Shown here piece by piece: positions 14,601-21,326 of a DNA stretch of 64,000 nucleotides; position 1 is the stretch's first letter; each line of letters starts with the position of its first letter. The notes beneath the pieces were generated by a model. It was not told the origin of the DNA and did not search any database. It saw nothing but the letters and a program-made list of their open reading frames with translations. Source of the stretch: Eukaryota sp. TZLM1-RC (Eukaryota; Metamonada: BaSk clade); the NCBI GenBank assembly GCA_040285825.1, contig JAUPSS010000002.1, forward strand, positions 2,170,001-2,234,000, written 5' to 3'. The position numbers were made by a program, and so were the translations under genes.

Positions 14601-17298
14601 GGTTATCCAAAATGAAAGTACCACAAACTGTTAGTTTTTCGGGAACAACAACGCTTGATACATGATCAAAATCTAAATGATGGTCATTTTCAATGGTTAA
14701 ACTACTTGGAAATGAAATATCAGAAGAAATTCGATTAAACTCAAGCTTACCTTCTTGAAATACTGGCGTTTGAGAAAAAATGACTGATCCGCTAACATCA
14801 TTAATACTAGAATTACCTCCAGAGTGAGAGAAAGACCCTGTAAAAGTAACCGGACCATCAACACGTAATAGGTCAAAACCACTGCTTGACCCTGATTGAC
14901 TGAATAAGGGTGTTGTGAATGGTTTGTTCACATGTTCAATTACCAGTGAACCCGTATCAATGTTAATTTCATCATACTCTAACTTTGAAGAGGAAGTTTT
15001 TGGTTGTTCTAAAAGGACATCGCCACCAGTTATATAAAAATGAGTTAGCGTATACTCGGCAATTGTTTTAAAGATAAAACTTCCGGCATCATGATAGAAT
15101 TTTTGATTGAAATTATTCCAATCTCCAGAGAAATCAACTATTCCATCAACTCCAGTCCGAAAATAGGCATTAAAACCAGAAACAACTGCAGAATCGTACA
15201 CAGTGCATGTAGATTGAGAGACAAAAATAATGGTTTCTTGAGGGGTAGTGATCGGACCATAAATAAAAGAATCTCCCTGGGAAAGGTGAAGTGAGTTGGT
15301 ATCAGCTTGTCCGGTTAGAGTAAGTTCCTTACCAATTGGGTGACTAAGTGACATTTGTAAATGCAAAGTGTCGGTACCGTCTAATTTAATAATACGACCT
15401 TGATTATCAAGGAATGACCAAGGTAAAGAACCAGAGTCAGTGGCAGAGTAAACATGTCCAGATAGAGAATCACACAAACTCCCTTCACAAAGATTACCGT
15501 GTTGGAAAAGGTTATTATTAGTAACAATAGATCCCGCAAATGCTGTGAATTGATGGTTATCTTGAACAATAATTGACCCATGATTAGTGAGATCCAAGGT
15601 GGAACCAAAAGACTTTGCTTTTGAGGTTAGAAATAAAAGCGTTACATGGGAAGGTATTGTCAAGGGAAATCTATAGCTGGCACTTGAACCTCCAAGACTT
15701 CCACCGAGAAAATCAAAAGAAGAAGTAACCTTCACAGGATCCCAACCATCAATAGAGCCGCCATCAAGAGTAAAATCCTCAATATTAACTTCTTGATCAG
15801 ATTTGAATATCAAATCAGAATCAGCAACATTGGCTCTTGGAAAGTCATTACTGGGAGGTTTTGATGAATCCCAGTGGGTTCCAAGTAAGGTTAATGACGA
15901 AGAACCAGAAAGATCTAACGTGGTATAAGGAAAGGGACGAGAATCGTATACAACATGACATTCGCCGTGAGCATGAAAGGAAACTTTATCCAGATTAGGA
16001 AGGTTTAGGTTGGAAACCTTGTTTAATTGAATAGTACCTCTGGGAAAATTGGAGAAAGGTGCTTCAAAATAACCAAATACGTTAGGGCCACCAAATGGAT
16101 CTGATAAAAACTGATTATTTACAATTAATTGAGAGCTTTCAGTGAATCTAACAAGACTGGTGCCAGTAAAGGTAATGTCATTAGTCAATAACTGCTTCTC
16201 AAAAGCAAAAGTACAAGAACTACCGATTTCAGGGACAATGGAAGTCGCATCAATGTCAAAATCAACAGTACCATGTCTCCATCTAAAACTATCAGACACC
16301 ATCATTGAACTAGGTGAACCAAGCAAAGAAGGACTGACACAAGAGGAGGAGGATCCTAGAATGAGATCACGAATGGTAAAAGAGCTCTGGGGACTATATA
16401 AATTTAATACAGAACTACCATAGAGACGAACTGTGCGCAAATTAACAGAGCCACTAGGGGCATTCCAGTTAATGGTGGTTGAAGTAACAGAGATCCAAGT
16501 ATCCAAGGAAGCAAAAGAAAAGAAACTAGGAAAGTTGAAAGTAAAAGTGCCACCACTTGGAGTTAAACGAAACTCAGTAATGGAGGATAAAGGGTTGCTC
16601 TCGACAGTAAGAGAGCCAGAAGAGCCAGAAGTACATCGAAATCGATTAATATTGGAGTTTGAGGTAAAAGTAGTTGATCCTGAATTAATCCTGATTGAGC
16701 CATCTGTCGCAAGATTGAGGTTTCCATGAAAAGAATTGCTTCCAGAAAACCCAAGAGTTCCGCTGACAGAGAAAGAAGTAGAGAAGTCCATGCTGTCGGT
16801 ATTAGAAAGAGTAAGAGTAGTAGAAACCGAAAAATGACCTCTAATTCTACCTGAAACAAGAGTCAAAGTTCCAGAAGTAACACTGGTGGAAGAATGCGTG
16901 TAAAAGCGGGGACGATCGACTCTGAAATTTCCCTGACCGGAGACAGACCCACTAAAATAGATGAGGGAAGTGGAAGTGATCGCTCCTCGGCGTAAGTAAG
17001 CATGATTGGTCACAGAAAGTGAAGAAGAGCCAGTACTAAGAGTATAGCTACATGAAGATGTTCCGACATATAATCTATACAAGGATCGGTCTGCATTATA
17101 AGTTACAGTATGTGAGGAGAAATCTTCGGCACACTGAGTCAGATAGACAGTATCACCATCAACTGGCCTTCCATTTGACCAACAGCTGCTGGTCGACCAG
17201 TTGAGATCACAAAAAGAGTTACCGGGCCTGAAATATGTAGTTTTGGCAGATACTGAGAACACAAGACAGTAGAGTAACAGATACACCAGATTGTGCAT
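349..17298 (-). CDS. Giant secreted beta-helix-like repeat protein (3' end incomplete)
   Basis: One open frame of 5,649 codons. I place the start at the ATG at 17296-17298, because the next residues (MHNLVYLLLYCLVFSVSA) form a typical signal peptide; an in-frame start further upstream at 17382 would bury it. The mature N-terminus has a short Cys/Trp-containing segment (motif CWSNGRP). The rest is thousands of residues of Ser/Asn/Asp-rich short beta-strand-like repeats of the type xVxFxGGxxxG with many N-glycosylation sequons and few Cys, the pattern of stacked parallel beta-helix adhesins. No transmembrane segment is seen before the frame is lost. The stop at 349 lies in the first tandem unit, where a 5-T run replaces the 4-T run of the other unit, so it is probably a frameshift and not the natural C-terminus. 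Function is inferred only as a cell-surface or secreted adhesin-like protein; the family was not recognised. Confidence 0.85.
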   Translation of the reverse strand: MHNLVYLLLYCLVFSVSAKTTYFRPGNSFCDLNWSTSSCWSNGRPVDGDTVYLTQCAEDFSSHTVTYNADRSLYRLYVGTSSCSYTLSTGSSSLSVTNHAYLRRGAITSTSLIYFSGSVSGQGNFRVDRPRFYTHSSTSVTSGTLTLVSGRIRGHFSVSTTLTLSNTDSMDFSTSFSVSGTLGFSGSNSFHGNLNLATDGSIRINSGSTTFTSNSNINRFRCTSGSSGSLTVESNPLSSITEFRLTPSGGTFTFNFPSFFSFASLDTWISVTSTTINWNAPSGSVNLRTVRLYGSSVLNLYSPQSSFTIRDLILGSSSSCVSPSLLGSPSSMMVSDSFRWRHGTVDFDIDATSIVPEIGSSCTFAFEKQLLTNDITFTGTSLVRFTESSQLIVNNQFLSDPFGGPNVFGYFEAPFSNFPRGTIQLNKVSNLNLPNLDKVSFHAHGECHVVYDSRPFPYTTLDLSGSSSLTLLGTHWDSSKPPSNDFPRANVADSDLIFKSDQEVNIEDFTLDGGSIDGWDPVKVTSSFDFLGGSLGGSSASYRFPLTIPSHVTLLFLTSKAKSFGSTLDLTNHGSIIVQDNHQFTAFAGSIVTNNNLFQHGNLCEGSLCDSLSGHVYSATDSGSLPWSFLDNQGRIIKLDGTDTLHLQMSLSHPIGKELTLTGQADTNSLHLSQGDSFIYGPITTPQETIIFVSQSTCTVYDSAVVSGFNAYFRTGVDGIVDFSGDWNNFNQKFYHDAGSFIFKTIAEYTLTHFYITGGDVLLEQPKTSSSKLEYDEINIDTGSLVIEHVNKPFTTPLFSQSGSSSGFDLLRVDGPVTFTGSFSHSGGNSSINDVSGSVIFSQTPVFQEGKLEFNRISSDISFPSSLTIENDHHLDFDHVSSVVVPEKLTVCGTFILDNLRDSLIVNDILEVNCDDAYVWIDIWLNTLSIANGIFVTGGDSFIYNIGHSIHWPDLECKFPGFLTMDTLNELHVDSKIEVTGGLHVLNFDSFDAPELNTQFNADVLLQNIENHVEVGTFYGAGNAVVRVVNLDAFITHDFQPRGGNYTIRDLSSVFSVPSFSIRSGSIVTLHRFDFEPTLFDIEINRGSLVLNTLQQVHMDSLLMVQYGAIRTGIDYLTVYNGTDMMGGCFCGGTTDSLDPAYLTTSTTKRFNVGVLVTRVNCTIDVGNGIIYGRSNGGIQSMDRTEVIGDVFFSSPYNASHAFLENHGELYFHSASIRRIIDWRVDFKFNSVVEVHDFELSLGRGGGLIDTAIDLSPNCKLAFNSDLTYIQWRTRHIFTPDSSVNCPSCSLDFREDGAWVQVHGLFNVHEQLVQNHGRFELFPLSRFPFNDITLENCELNLFRPQWFKRPSLDPLGDGSTFTTLSVILNPCGRLFSENSRYHLDLPIIDFNGGMLHVFDHDFNLFLPVITIKQGGSLILSNFANPWTSEGINIEYGFVEFETGHDVDLGFINMTLPPSGDVFAKDCYFLLPQHRNTIDYDSWNHSTILGTDLVNSDYFNWYGGTVAVYHLHVLNHLYSEADLQRVLYYTQLSIHDSGVVGGSRDLWLVGPIEINVVTDAVLNFVSDLNVVPMPDTPSESTFNNYGYTHFTESSTNFLFILDFNNYHHYTQDLSTKVVLDGHLVSDGFIHLADQSLLYLHQYEHLFTDNSESHGDGEIKMYEWVWDSSTEWGGVSVNFHGIFNIHPSFEQDFGHWLFYPSAQIEISEFILTDRAHIVVDSSQPLYGSFVFDLMDISTHSFLDIFGLPDDFSFRSLYLKSDEFVKVDTTTEPLTFDVIEIYNGEAMFSTSHTLNFSTLLLAGGMKSGIDDIYVDDFTWLCGEIVDHATVYVVKTGFIGTCVSSPYNSSPSQKRISDTASIVFLPGSVLTIDSENSLSLVDSSSIIVEGEVTLKANLFYSTPGPIADLPFILFNGTLSQTEDSHDRVWNCHVIIETEFEHNMGIINAHRILSVYADFIISTGCSIFFSKADDNYSEFQFFPTSRYFEVLNPSFPDPSEFQPLTSTTNVFIEGVFNTSLLSYSIGTVTFQGPSVYKKKFTHLLGDARLHYNSLDNQVVDIENFHFDESSIVTFTTGFDTVLFPGHGVLDNSAVITGTDNIEIEAADPLSDDIFTWMGGCFDGDFNVNFRKLNSISGAFPKCIKNQVKINSFHQLTFASDTIMNGYDDSSFNVMDSAYLVFANDVLLQCAPTDSGDSSCVCDALINVEEGATLLVNSPTSTVRSCFGIFNRGSFITNAGLFRAFSFLSGNGFFQLSGGNIRWESSTEDSHLDHLSHVDAHNGEVSVDSGANLHTTGLFDALVRVLVIDGHLHFDMDASINSSLKVTVERGSVRFTSILNPLNVTEIRLEEGTAQFNTGRLATVYSLVIIDGNSGGLDEVSIIETFEFRGGSLLANSHHVVTNSAVGLALNFGSSRSMRTGSLLVNEGLFNLEGTITLTSAVITNIANAQFNALGTAFIDGSVSSSFSNYGNVTASGTRFTIASSFEQLHSLYLLDGELFIHGGGFSNGLFSCLSATTISFSDHDFTFDHSPSSLLDGTDFSIVISDSSCTVSISNVFSLHSCTITGPGTLYLLAEAEIISNLKLKIGANVHIFDFVNFPSSIEHLTLLSDGACLFDTGFDIAIHSLVLNGGFIESQTNVLIESEFVWNAGGFTSTVLTSDADVALHTDELKQLLSHTSFLANNDFTVFDNTQLIADSFVTLTVHGAFAVHDGAYFAVENNGDLPVLSLLGSFVIDESSNDLRIDWEFLNSVDFTVPESNTLITNQFITDPHTVVHNFEGSILEVDDSLFFPFLSEFHSEFSYLSLPSPSSVATFLGYVCFKNTTVGTEGTLVFSPLTLMCSEFSLILDGNVRVVLNGTFSLCDFTLTADLELMQNIYITCQFTWIAGTLYGENALVITSGAILAVYYPSNGQLGSDTSIDMFGKSFFSGEVVSPGSGIINNYGRNKFEDSQLKTSSPDATFFNYGESRFLSNNRIEWAFVQDNGGSFKVISGHSELTGFCLLSGDVVVASDLSLDHCQFYNASVSIATTNLLFTNLVVNSTIFSNSQIIAIPTDSVLSFINISEMSTGVAPIDVSGGTLEINVDDFTTNSIHLNQGFFIVMSVNVHLNELKFSGGEFRSSFNIDVDSLSIASSEDKTFKSNSSLSSAFVSQWIDGDVFGESGVELHLMTLEIFNHGSLISNVENFDVSNPELHISDELIIDSESIIFEWDLYINKFIILSGRALFDQGISVCSEVDIDLGAHIDISTNLTIESSISGFGFVELLSPESHLTINGQSSVHYILKDGVFDIQEGSYDLLSLSYYGGSFLFNDGFTTIEFTDVFGDLVLSGLNGDTLHIKDCNSAISLKSSSISYLVVSGVSADCTIDFLSGNVINSINIESINGTVNVHDGSTLVFDHLAVDVGLLVFKPNSLANLDNCLILLSRGTIVFESDALASAPSDLTLDGGDFVVNQDGFYDASSSCPSFDSVVLSKDAVFEFLWNCDLSIALLNLSDTSSLLTETASINYFNFHGGYIKGNISVDSLFTSSDDLKLLMEGSHLLLISSGLIGTDLFFESAVVLEVLSSAYLEVVSDIMSHFSPVASALIGPILLNAGSLTTNGNVSINIEFMSSRELLVSEHAFLYLNSETNIQNSLVVNGNLVVLSDSMITDSEIAGLGDFHVVHSDLQIINPDFSFYGTFHINQSTIEIDGTLTQSNSFDVFIHNLGILNLSTDSIVSFGMVHFEELAIGNFNCLGNTRINIATLFMSSNESYFAGEDEVFISELIFNGGKLGNKVKVLDYFTFQEATFDLHCILLQDSHLTVDCSTVSVFHDHSHLHLLSGSSLVFSSSSSIEFHGETVFSGFGTIENLGSVSLLSDASLNFFVFFENNGPLVTPSCNQLVFRNGATFIEGDLVLDQCDIIIMTLPISLYANTILHTFNNSVIIDSIASPVIVESSDILFSSTDIIGESTETIGLVFSGLYYIDPRSSFDVISLKVEFSLSVLPVEFDYLGLFSSSIVGQVLFNSNSLFSISEVVLAGYIGGSDQVEVSNLFWNAFGFIDDVQVKVLNTNSSVDNNDVRFMNSSSRYFNEGVFLMSFCILGEVDVMFENFGSLVIQDNGHFLSQSFSPSFVNRGNVSYSEVSSNVPYQWEWFFDNYDPAITSFNRDVVLHRSFNGESLIYVHSSLTLESSSSALLTSYSSLYGFDSSLFNLLDSTFSSEGFVCLNSRIIGDGSLLFHSDAKSCFSNSVSLDGASLQLLDIIVPFTFDNVVIQSGQLQINNSICQIFTSFDWKSGHITGTHDSQLISHTETVINTSSLSKFSGSLSLYLHSMTIFSQDAQLVMGSKARFLFHDLVTISSNVNIDKVSDGIEAYALPLLVNVNSTVSKISDGSSSLSVVYIQEIFGNLVIDEGHLIFNGAAKFDGNVTNSDELSFNSPSFCNVSFVNNTELGIIYFNSEFFIYSECVVSSLNYLVLSKQQSHVIVYGYLQVCLPGTIVISAGILDLRSATIQCLDLSYTGGVVLFSPNIDVTDYLRIELIDNEVITLGNDLNIVEVSVGLIKGSGGMLVLEDVTINTLRIEQMTDGVILFDENSFVSNVVFEDLTGGTVEFSSGSVASLNEAVLTDVTVIVSNNSYFIFSNSDVSLYGSTQFTVEEDANVKASCLDLKLFDTSTLSFHTGSVSLPGLSFCNLEMYSQSSLSLNTGITVSGFAIIQSGISSIKGNDQLTLTDFGVYQLHGGSLAVDLMVPEACSLVFDSANDKHLHDLELMCDGTLSVTSSGPISLENTNILNRNVSSFSHNFVINGDGNSFFNNTFELLFLDSTSAGFGVELTNSGLVSFSDVDVLFSTTVTSITSSKFKLSSSTVTVDSAVAAFECGSILWGDGDLLFTGHHGGLKVAGTFDLDGDLIVDSNSFAKFHDDSTIENANLKLIDGTVEFTDNSDTKSLSIKITDGLLVFDETASVDVIAIFEIDGGLVNGRGSSVIHQINDLIVTNNGFIYLNESSSITLSSSKLVLSDDSSFVLDDFASINTSITEILLEDSALFELTNDNCNLELLVLDLTQDSVFNVSCPNTVQITTFNHYDGTRTGNTDIQAENYHWTSGLLSSDSQVSTTFVTNSGIFDDNSSFNTKSREIDNHLLVISGGVDWLTNDLNLLNNARLEVISNGVFSIDVDSNAKVSTNDDNSIFVNNGQVSKNCGFDLTINCLFDNSGEFVVSSGSLYLQHTSRIFNGFLTVNSILNINDEFILEADGLINGNSDILMKTPNSQLKVAGTFDLDGDLVVDSNSFAKFHDDSIIENANLKLIDGSVEFTDNSDTKSLFIKITDGLLVFDETASVDVISIFEIDGGLVNGRGSSVIHQINDLIVTNNGFIHLNESSSITLSSSKLVLSDDSSFVLEDFASINTSITEILLEDSALFELTNDNCNLELLVLDLTQDSVFNVSCPNTVQITTFNHYDGTRTGNTDIQAENYHWTSGLLSSDSQVSTTFVTNSGIFDDNSSFNTKSREIDNHLLIISGGVDWLTNDLNLLNNARLEVNSNGVFSIDVDSNAKVSTNDDNSIFVNNGQVSKNCGFDLTINCLFDNSGEFVVNSGSLNLEHTSRILNGFLTVDSILNVNDQLIVEADGLINGNSDILMKTPNSQLKVAGTFDLDGDLIVDSNSFAKFHDDSTIENANLKTN

Positions 17299-17559
17299 GA
17301 TTGAGAAACAAACAAATTGATTAAAATTTTCCAATGTTTTAATTGGGTTTTCACCTTTCAACTGATTATGAAGAAACACCACCTCGTCTTACATTATCAA
17401 ATCCCACTTTCGTAAGATTTGCATATGTTGGCTCGTTTTTCTTTAAAACAGAAACAATATGATGTGACATTTGCGAGTCTTTGTTTAAACTCGTTGCTAC
17501 CCACCACTCCAACTGATTCTGGGTGGTAACAAATGTGTAGCGAATTTTAAACTTCAACA

Positions 17560-17850
17560 CTTCATAATTTTAACTTAGAGCTGATATGACGAAATTCTTT
17601 GAACCAAGATTTCCTCTACTGTTGTTGTTGCTGATAAACCAGGCTGGTAGACATCTGAGGATTTTACGTAATGACAGAGCACTTGTTCCAGTACAGGTAT
17701 CTTAATTAATAAATGCTCTTTTCTGTCTTTTCCTCTTTGGTATTTCTGCCTAACGGTATCACTACAAAATCCTGATCTGCTGATTTTTTCACCAATGATT
17801 TTTTTTGATGGAGAAACCGAGGTAATCTATTCATTATGACGAATTCAATT
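17560..17850 (-). repeat. Relic of an unclassified dispersed element (element X), copy 1
   Basis: On the minus strand this region shares an 18-base block (around 17814-17831), a second block around 17767-17785 and a third of about 17-21 bases around 17600-17618 with 42895-42990 on the plus strand, in the same order. The matched blocks encode part of the short C-terminal frame described for the 42.9-kb copy. The blocks are split here by a 142-bp insertion. Element class is unknown. Confidence 0.55.
17620..17761. mobile_element. Probable solo LTR, 142 bp, inside element X
   Basis: This segment is absent from the related copy at 42.9 kb. It begins with TG and ends with CA and is flanked on both sides by the 4-base direct repeat CTAC (17616-17619 and 17762-17765), as expected for LTR-element integration. 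Its first bases, TGTTG, match the first bases of the 81-bp LTR of the element at 32.7-37.0 kb, but the bodies differ. A simple unrelated insertion with a chance 4-base repeat is possible. Confidence 0.5.
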
Positions 17851-19704
17851 CGAGAAATATAAATATCAAATCTCTTCATTGTTTTTTTTGAATCAATTTT
17901 TGGAAATCATTGAAAAAAATTATTTACTCTCTAATTTAATTTAATTTTACTCTCTAATTATTCGACATCTGAATGCATTGATCATTCTTTAATGTATTCG
18001 GTGATTCGATTTTTCCAAGCCCTGGTAAAGTTATGTATTTTTACGAATTAAATTATTGCGTTTTGCCATTACGTAATCATTCATATTTAGTGATATCCGC
18101 AGGAATTCTATATAGTTGTTTTAGTTGTAACCAATCATTCAGTTGCTTTTTGTGACAAATCATTTTATTGTTATTGAATGACCATAATCGTATAGACTTG
18201 CAAAACATAACCGCATAAAGAAATATATCCACAAGAGCTTTATCCACCATACAATCATGAAATCAATGTTTTAAAATTCACATAAAACCCACGCAGCTGA
18301 TTCTTCGAGTCAAGTAAAGGTATTTGCTTCAGATCTTTGGTTGTTAAAATAAGAATTGACGGAATATTGGATGAAGATGCTGTCCTTAATCATTCAGAGT
18401 AAAAGTCCTTCCAAAACTGATGTTTGGGTTTGAAAGAGTGGCAATAAACACAACGTAAATATCCATAAGAAAAGTGAATGATACATTCTGTGAAGAGAAG
18501 TGATGTGTCAATGGTTCACAAGTGAAATTTACAACTTCAAGTCACGTTCTAGAAATTTTAAACAATATAAAATATCGTGTATCTCTAGCATAACAAGTGT
18601 TTTCTTTTGCGTAAGTTGTAACCCTATTTGTAATAGAAGTTGATCAATTGGAATATTCAGATATACTATAATTTTGTTTCAAATGTTGGTCTAAGAGCAC
18701 GTTGTTGAATGAAATCTGAAATAAATGGTCGATTTTGAACTGAGTTGAAGCCAAAGCTAACACAAACGCTTCATTATCAGCATGTACAACAAACTTTTGC
18801 GGCAGAATGGTGAGAAGTAGTGACGAATCCGGTGACTTATTCTCACATACACCTTTTCCCGATAACTATCAATAAGGATCTTGAGCCAAAACAATTAAGC
18901 TGCGGAACATTCTAAAATTATCATCTACCAACATGGTGGTCATTTGCTTTTGTAAAGTTCGAAGAATATATTTGAAATATATATGATATCTTTTTAGAAA
19001 TGCTATCATTGAGTGATTGGAAAAAACACCCATTCCATTTTTCAAATTTTTTCAGTTAATGCAAAAATAGTTGAAACTTGAGTTACAAACACAACTCCCC
19101 AGAAATTAACTCACACAAAGTAAGAAATGAGTCTTTAGTCCACCCTAAGTCACCACACTGTGGACTATGAAAAGCATGATGAGGAATTTGGGACATTTTA
19201 CATCCTATTGATTGCGAAATTCATTCCACCATCAACAGTTTACCACCAATTTCTCCCTCTGACTTCAGCTTTCCAAACTTACTGATGCCACATCACTACG
19301 ACTTCTTGATGGAACATGACGATATCAACTACCTAAAGGACCACCTCAATGATTTTGATGATGTAAGGAAGTGAGTTATTGTCAGGGGTGATAGGAGGGT
19401 TATCCATTGAAAACTGAAAAATACAGTTGCGCAATAAATGCGGATTCATTGCGGAAAGAGTAGAGAGAGTGTCCATTTCGAATGAAAATTAAAGCTGTAT
19501 TCTCTATAATACATTACTTTTTCAAACTTATCAGAACTTGTATTGTTTATATCTTTATTTTGTTTTATTGAACAGTGTGTACATGCTAGGTGGAAGACAC
19601 TTAGAGTTTAAATGTTTGCATTTCGTCTGGTAATTAACCGCGATCCTCAATGAATAAATACTTAATGACCAAGTTTGTTGTTTTAAAAAAACATTTACAA
19701 AACT
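17851..19704. other. Intergenic, no gene recognised
   Basis: AT-rich sequence with stops in all frames. The only notable stretch is an open frame of about 63 codons ending near 19373 without a convincing start or homology. No tRNA, snRNA or repeat array was recognised by eye. Confidence 0.5.
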
Positions 19705-21276
19705 TTATTCAATAACTTCATCTTCCACTCCAATAATTCTATTTTCTCCATCATACTTCTTCCCCACTTTAACCACCTCTTTTAATGAATTTTCATGTGA
19801 ACTTTGCTTTTCAAAGTAAGGTTTGGCGAAAGACTTTACATAGCCAACAGGAATTAATCTTTTAGCTTCATTGGAAGCAGGGGTAGATTGACAGGCGGAC
19901 TCTTGAAGCGATTGATAGGAACATTCCCATTCTTGAATACGTTCTTTTAACTGATCAATTTCGACATTTTTCTCATTTAAAGTTTCTCTGGTTTCCTTCA
20001 AAGCTGTGTTTGCTTCAGCTAGTTCAATTTTTAACTGTTCGCAATCATCAGTAATCAACGACAATCTCTTTTGAAAGTGTACATCATCATAAACCATCAT
20101 TAAGGTCTGTTCTTTCAGTGACTCTAATGAATTCTGTGTTTGTTCCAATGAATCAATATTTTGAGTTTTCAATTCCAAAATCCCTAAATAGGACTCAACA
20201 TCTTTACCAATAACAATTCCTTTACAATTTTCCAATAGCTTGCAATACTTGACTAGGATCTCCCCTATTAGCTTTGAATGACCCATGGCAGTAAGTAGAA
20301 CGAAGGAAGTTTCATAATCAATCAAAACCGAAACGTCATCATAGACGACAGCCGAGACTGATTCGAGATCAATGACAGTCGTATCAGAAACTGCAAAATT
20401 TTCGTTGATTTGGATTTGATCTTTACTAATCATCAAAATACAAGGAATTTGATTGACAGAGACTGAAAATTTTGATTTACCATAGGATTTGATTGACTGA
20501 GCTAACAAAATAAAGGACATTAAAGCTGAATAAGTGTCAATATTTGCTTTCAACTTGGATTTATAATTGGTAATTACTGACTTAATTATGGCAGGACAAG
20601 AAAATGAAGGAGGAATGAAATGGCTTACTTTAAAATGTTTAAAACTTTTTGGGGGGTTTTCAGTGATAACGAGTGCCAAGGAAACTAATTCAATCAATTC
20701 TGGCTCCAAAACTTCAAGAGATTCATTAATGATTAGATTGAAAAGATCATAAAAAACAAGATGTAGAAAATCTTTACTGATTCCACTGTTGGATTTAATA
20801 TTGAAGAGGTAAGCAGTTCTGCACAAGTGAAGCTTATCTGTGACGACTTGGAGACCTATGGGAAGACAGGGGTCCAATAGAGTCCAAGGACCTGAAGTAA
20901 TACGATTGAATAGAGAAAACTCAAGGAGATGGCGAATATCAACATCAAAGAACCTAGATAACTCTAAAAAGACGTTTGATGCGGGTTGTCTATCGTCAAG
21001 AGTTAATGTGATAGAGTAGTTGTCACCACGGCCAAAGTAGATGGTGATCGGGCGGTGAAATGAGGAGATAAATAGATTAGAATGATGATGGATGATGTGC
21101 ACATTCTCTGGTACTATCCAAATGCGCTGACTCATCGGAGATAGGACATAAAAAGACTGGTGTGGTTGAAGGGATATTCCTAGTGAAGTGATGAGGTCAA
21201 TCAAATCATCAAGGGTGAGATTCGATGCGGGAGACGGTATAAGATGCTGTTGCTTTTCAAAGAAGACATTGAGCAT
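19705..21276 (-). CDS. FERM-domain protein, talin-like, with C-terminal coiled coil
   Basis: A 523-residue protein starting at an ATG at 21274-21276. After a short N-terminal part, residues about 75-125 look like a ubiquitin-like F1 lobe (PITIYFGRGD... with a variable LDDRQPASNVFLELSRFF helix). Residues about 160-285 fit the helical F2 lobe, including a HFIPPSF segment and a helix ending LAQSIKSYGKSKFSV; the talin family has an equivalent 'RSLKTYGVSFF' transition. Residues about 285-370 fit the PH-like F3 lobe. About 385-470 is a coiled coil (heptads with many E, K, L), followed by a basic-acidic tail. FERM proteins link membranes or adhesion receptors to actin. There is no talin rod, so it could be a short filopodin/ezrin-like adaptor. 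The gene lies 51 bp downstream of the Fanzor2 relic. Confidence 0.6.
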   Translation of the reverse strand: MLNVFFEKQQHLIPSPASNLTLDDLIDLITSLGISLQPHQSFYVLSPMSQRIWIVPENVHIIHHHSNLFISSFHRPITIYFGRGDNYSITLTLDDRQPASNVFLELSRFFDVDIRHLLEFSLFNRITSGPWTLLDPCLPIGLQVVTDKLHLCRTAYLFNIKSNSGISKDFLHLVFYDLFNLIINESLEVLEPELIELVSLALVITENPPKSFKHFKVSHFIPPSFSCPAIIKSVITNYKSKLKANIDTYSALMSFILLAQSIKSYGKSKFSVSVNQIPCILMISKDQIQINENFAVSDTTVIDLESVSAVVYDDVSVLIDYETSFVLLTAMGHSKLIGEILVKYCKLLENCKGIVIGKDVESYLGILELKTQNIDSLEQTQNSLESLKEQTLMMVYDDVHFQKRLSLITDDCEQLKIELAEANTALKETRETLNEKNVEIDQLKERIQEWECSYQSLQESACQSTPASNEAKRLIPVGYVKSFAKPYFEKQSSHENSLKEVVKVGKKYDGENRIIGVEDEVIE

Positions 21277-21326
21277 GCCGAAAAATGCAAAAATGTTGCA
21301 GATTTACTGTAGTAAAAAACTATAAC

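Noticed and set aside
17586-17705. 39-codon frame with a leucine-rich, signal-peptide-like start
   Set aside because: It spans the border of element X and the inserted 142-bp LTR-like segment, so it is a chance frame.
19160-19373. Open stretch of about 63 codons on the plus strand
   Set aside because: It has no good start codon, no recognisable motif and no splice-site evidence linking it to other coding sequence.
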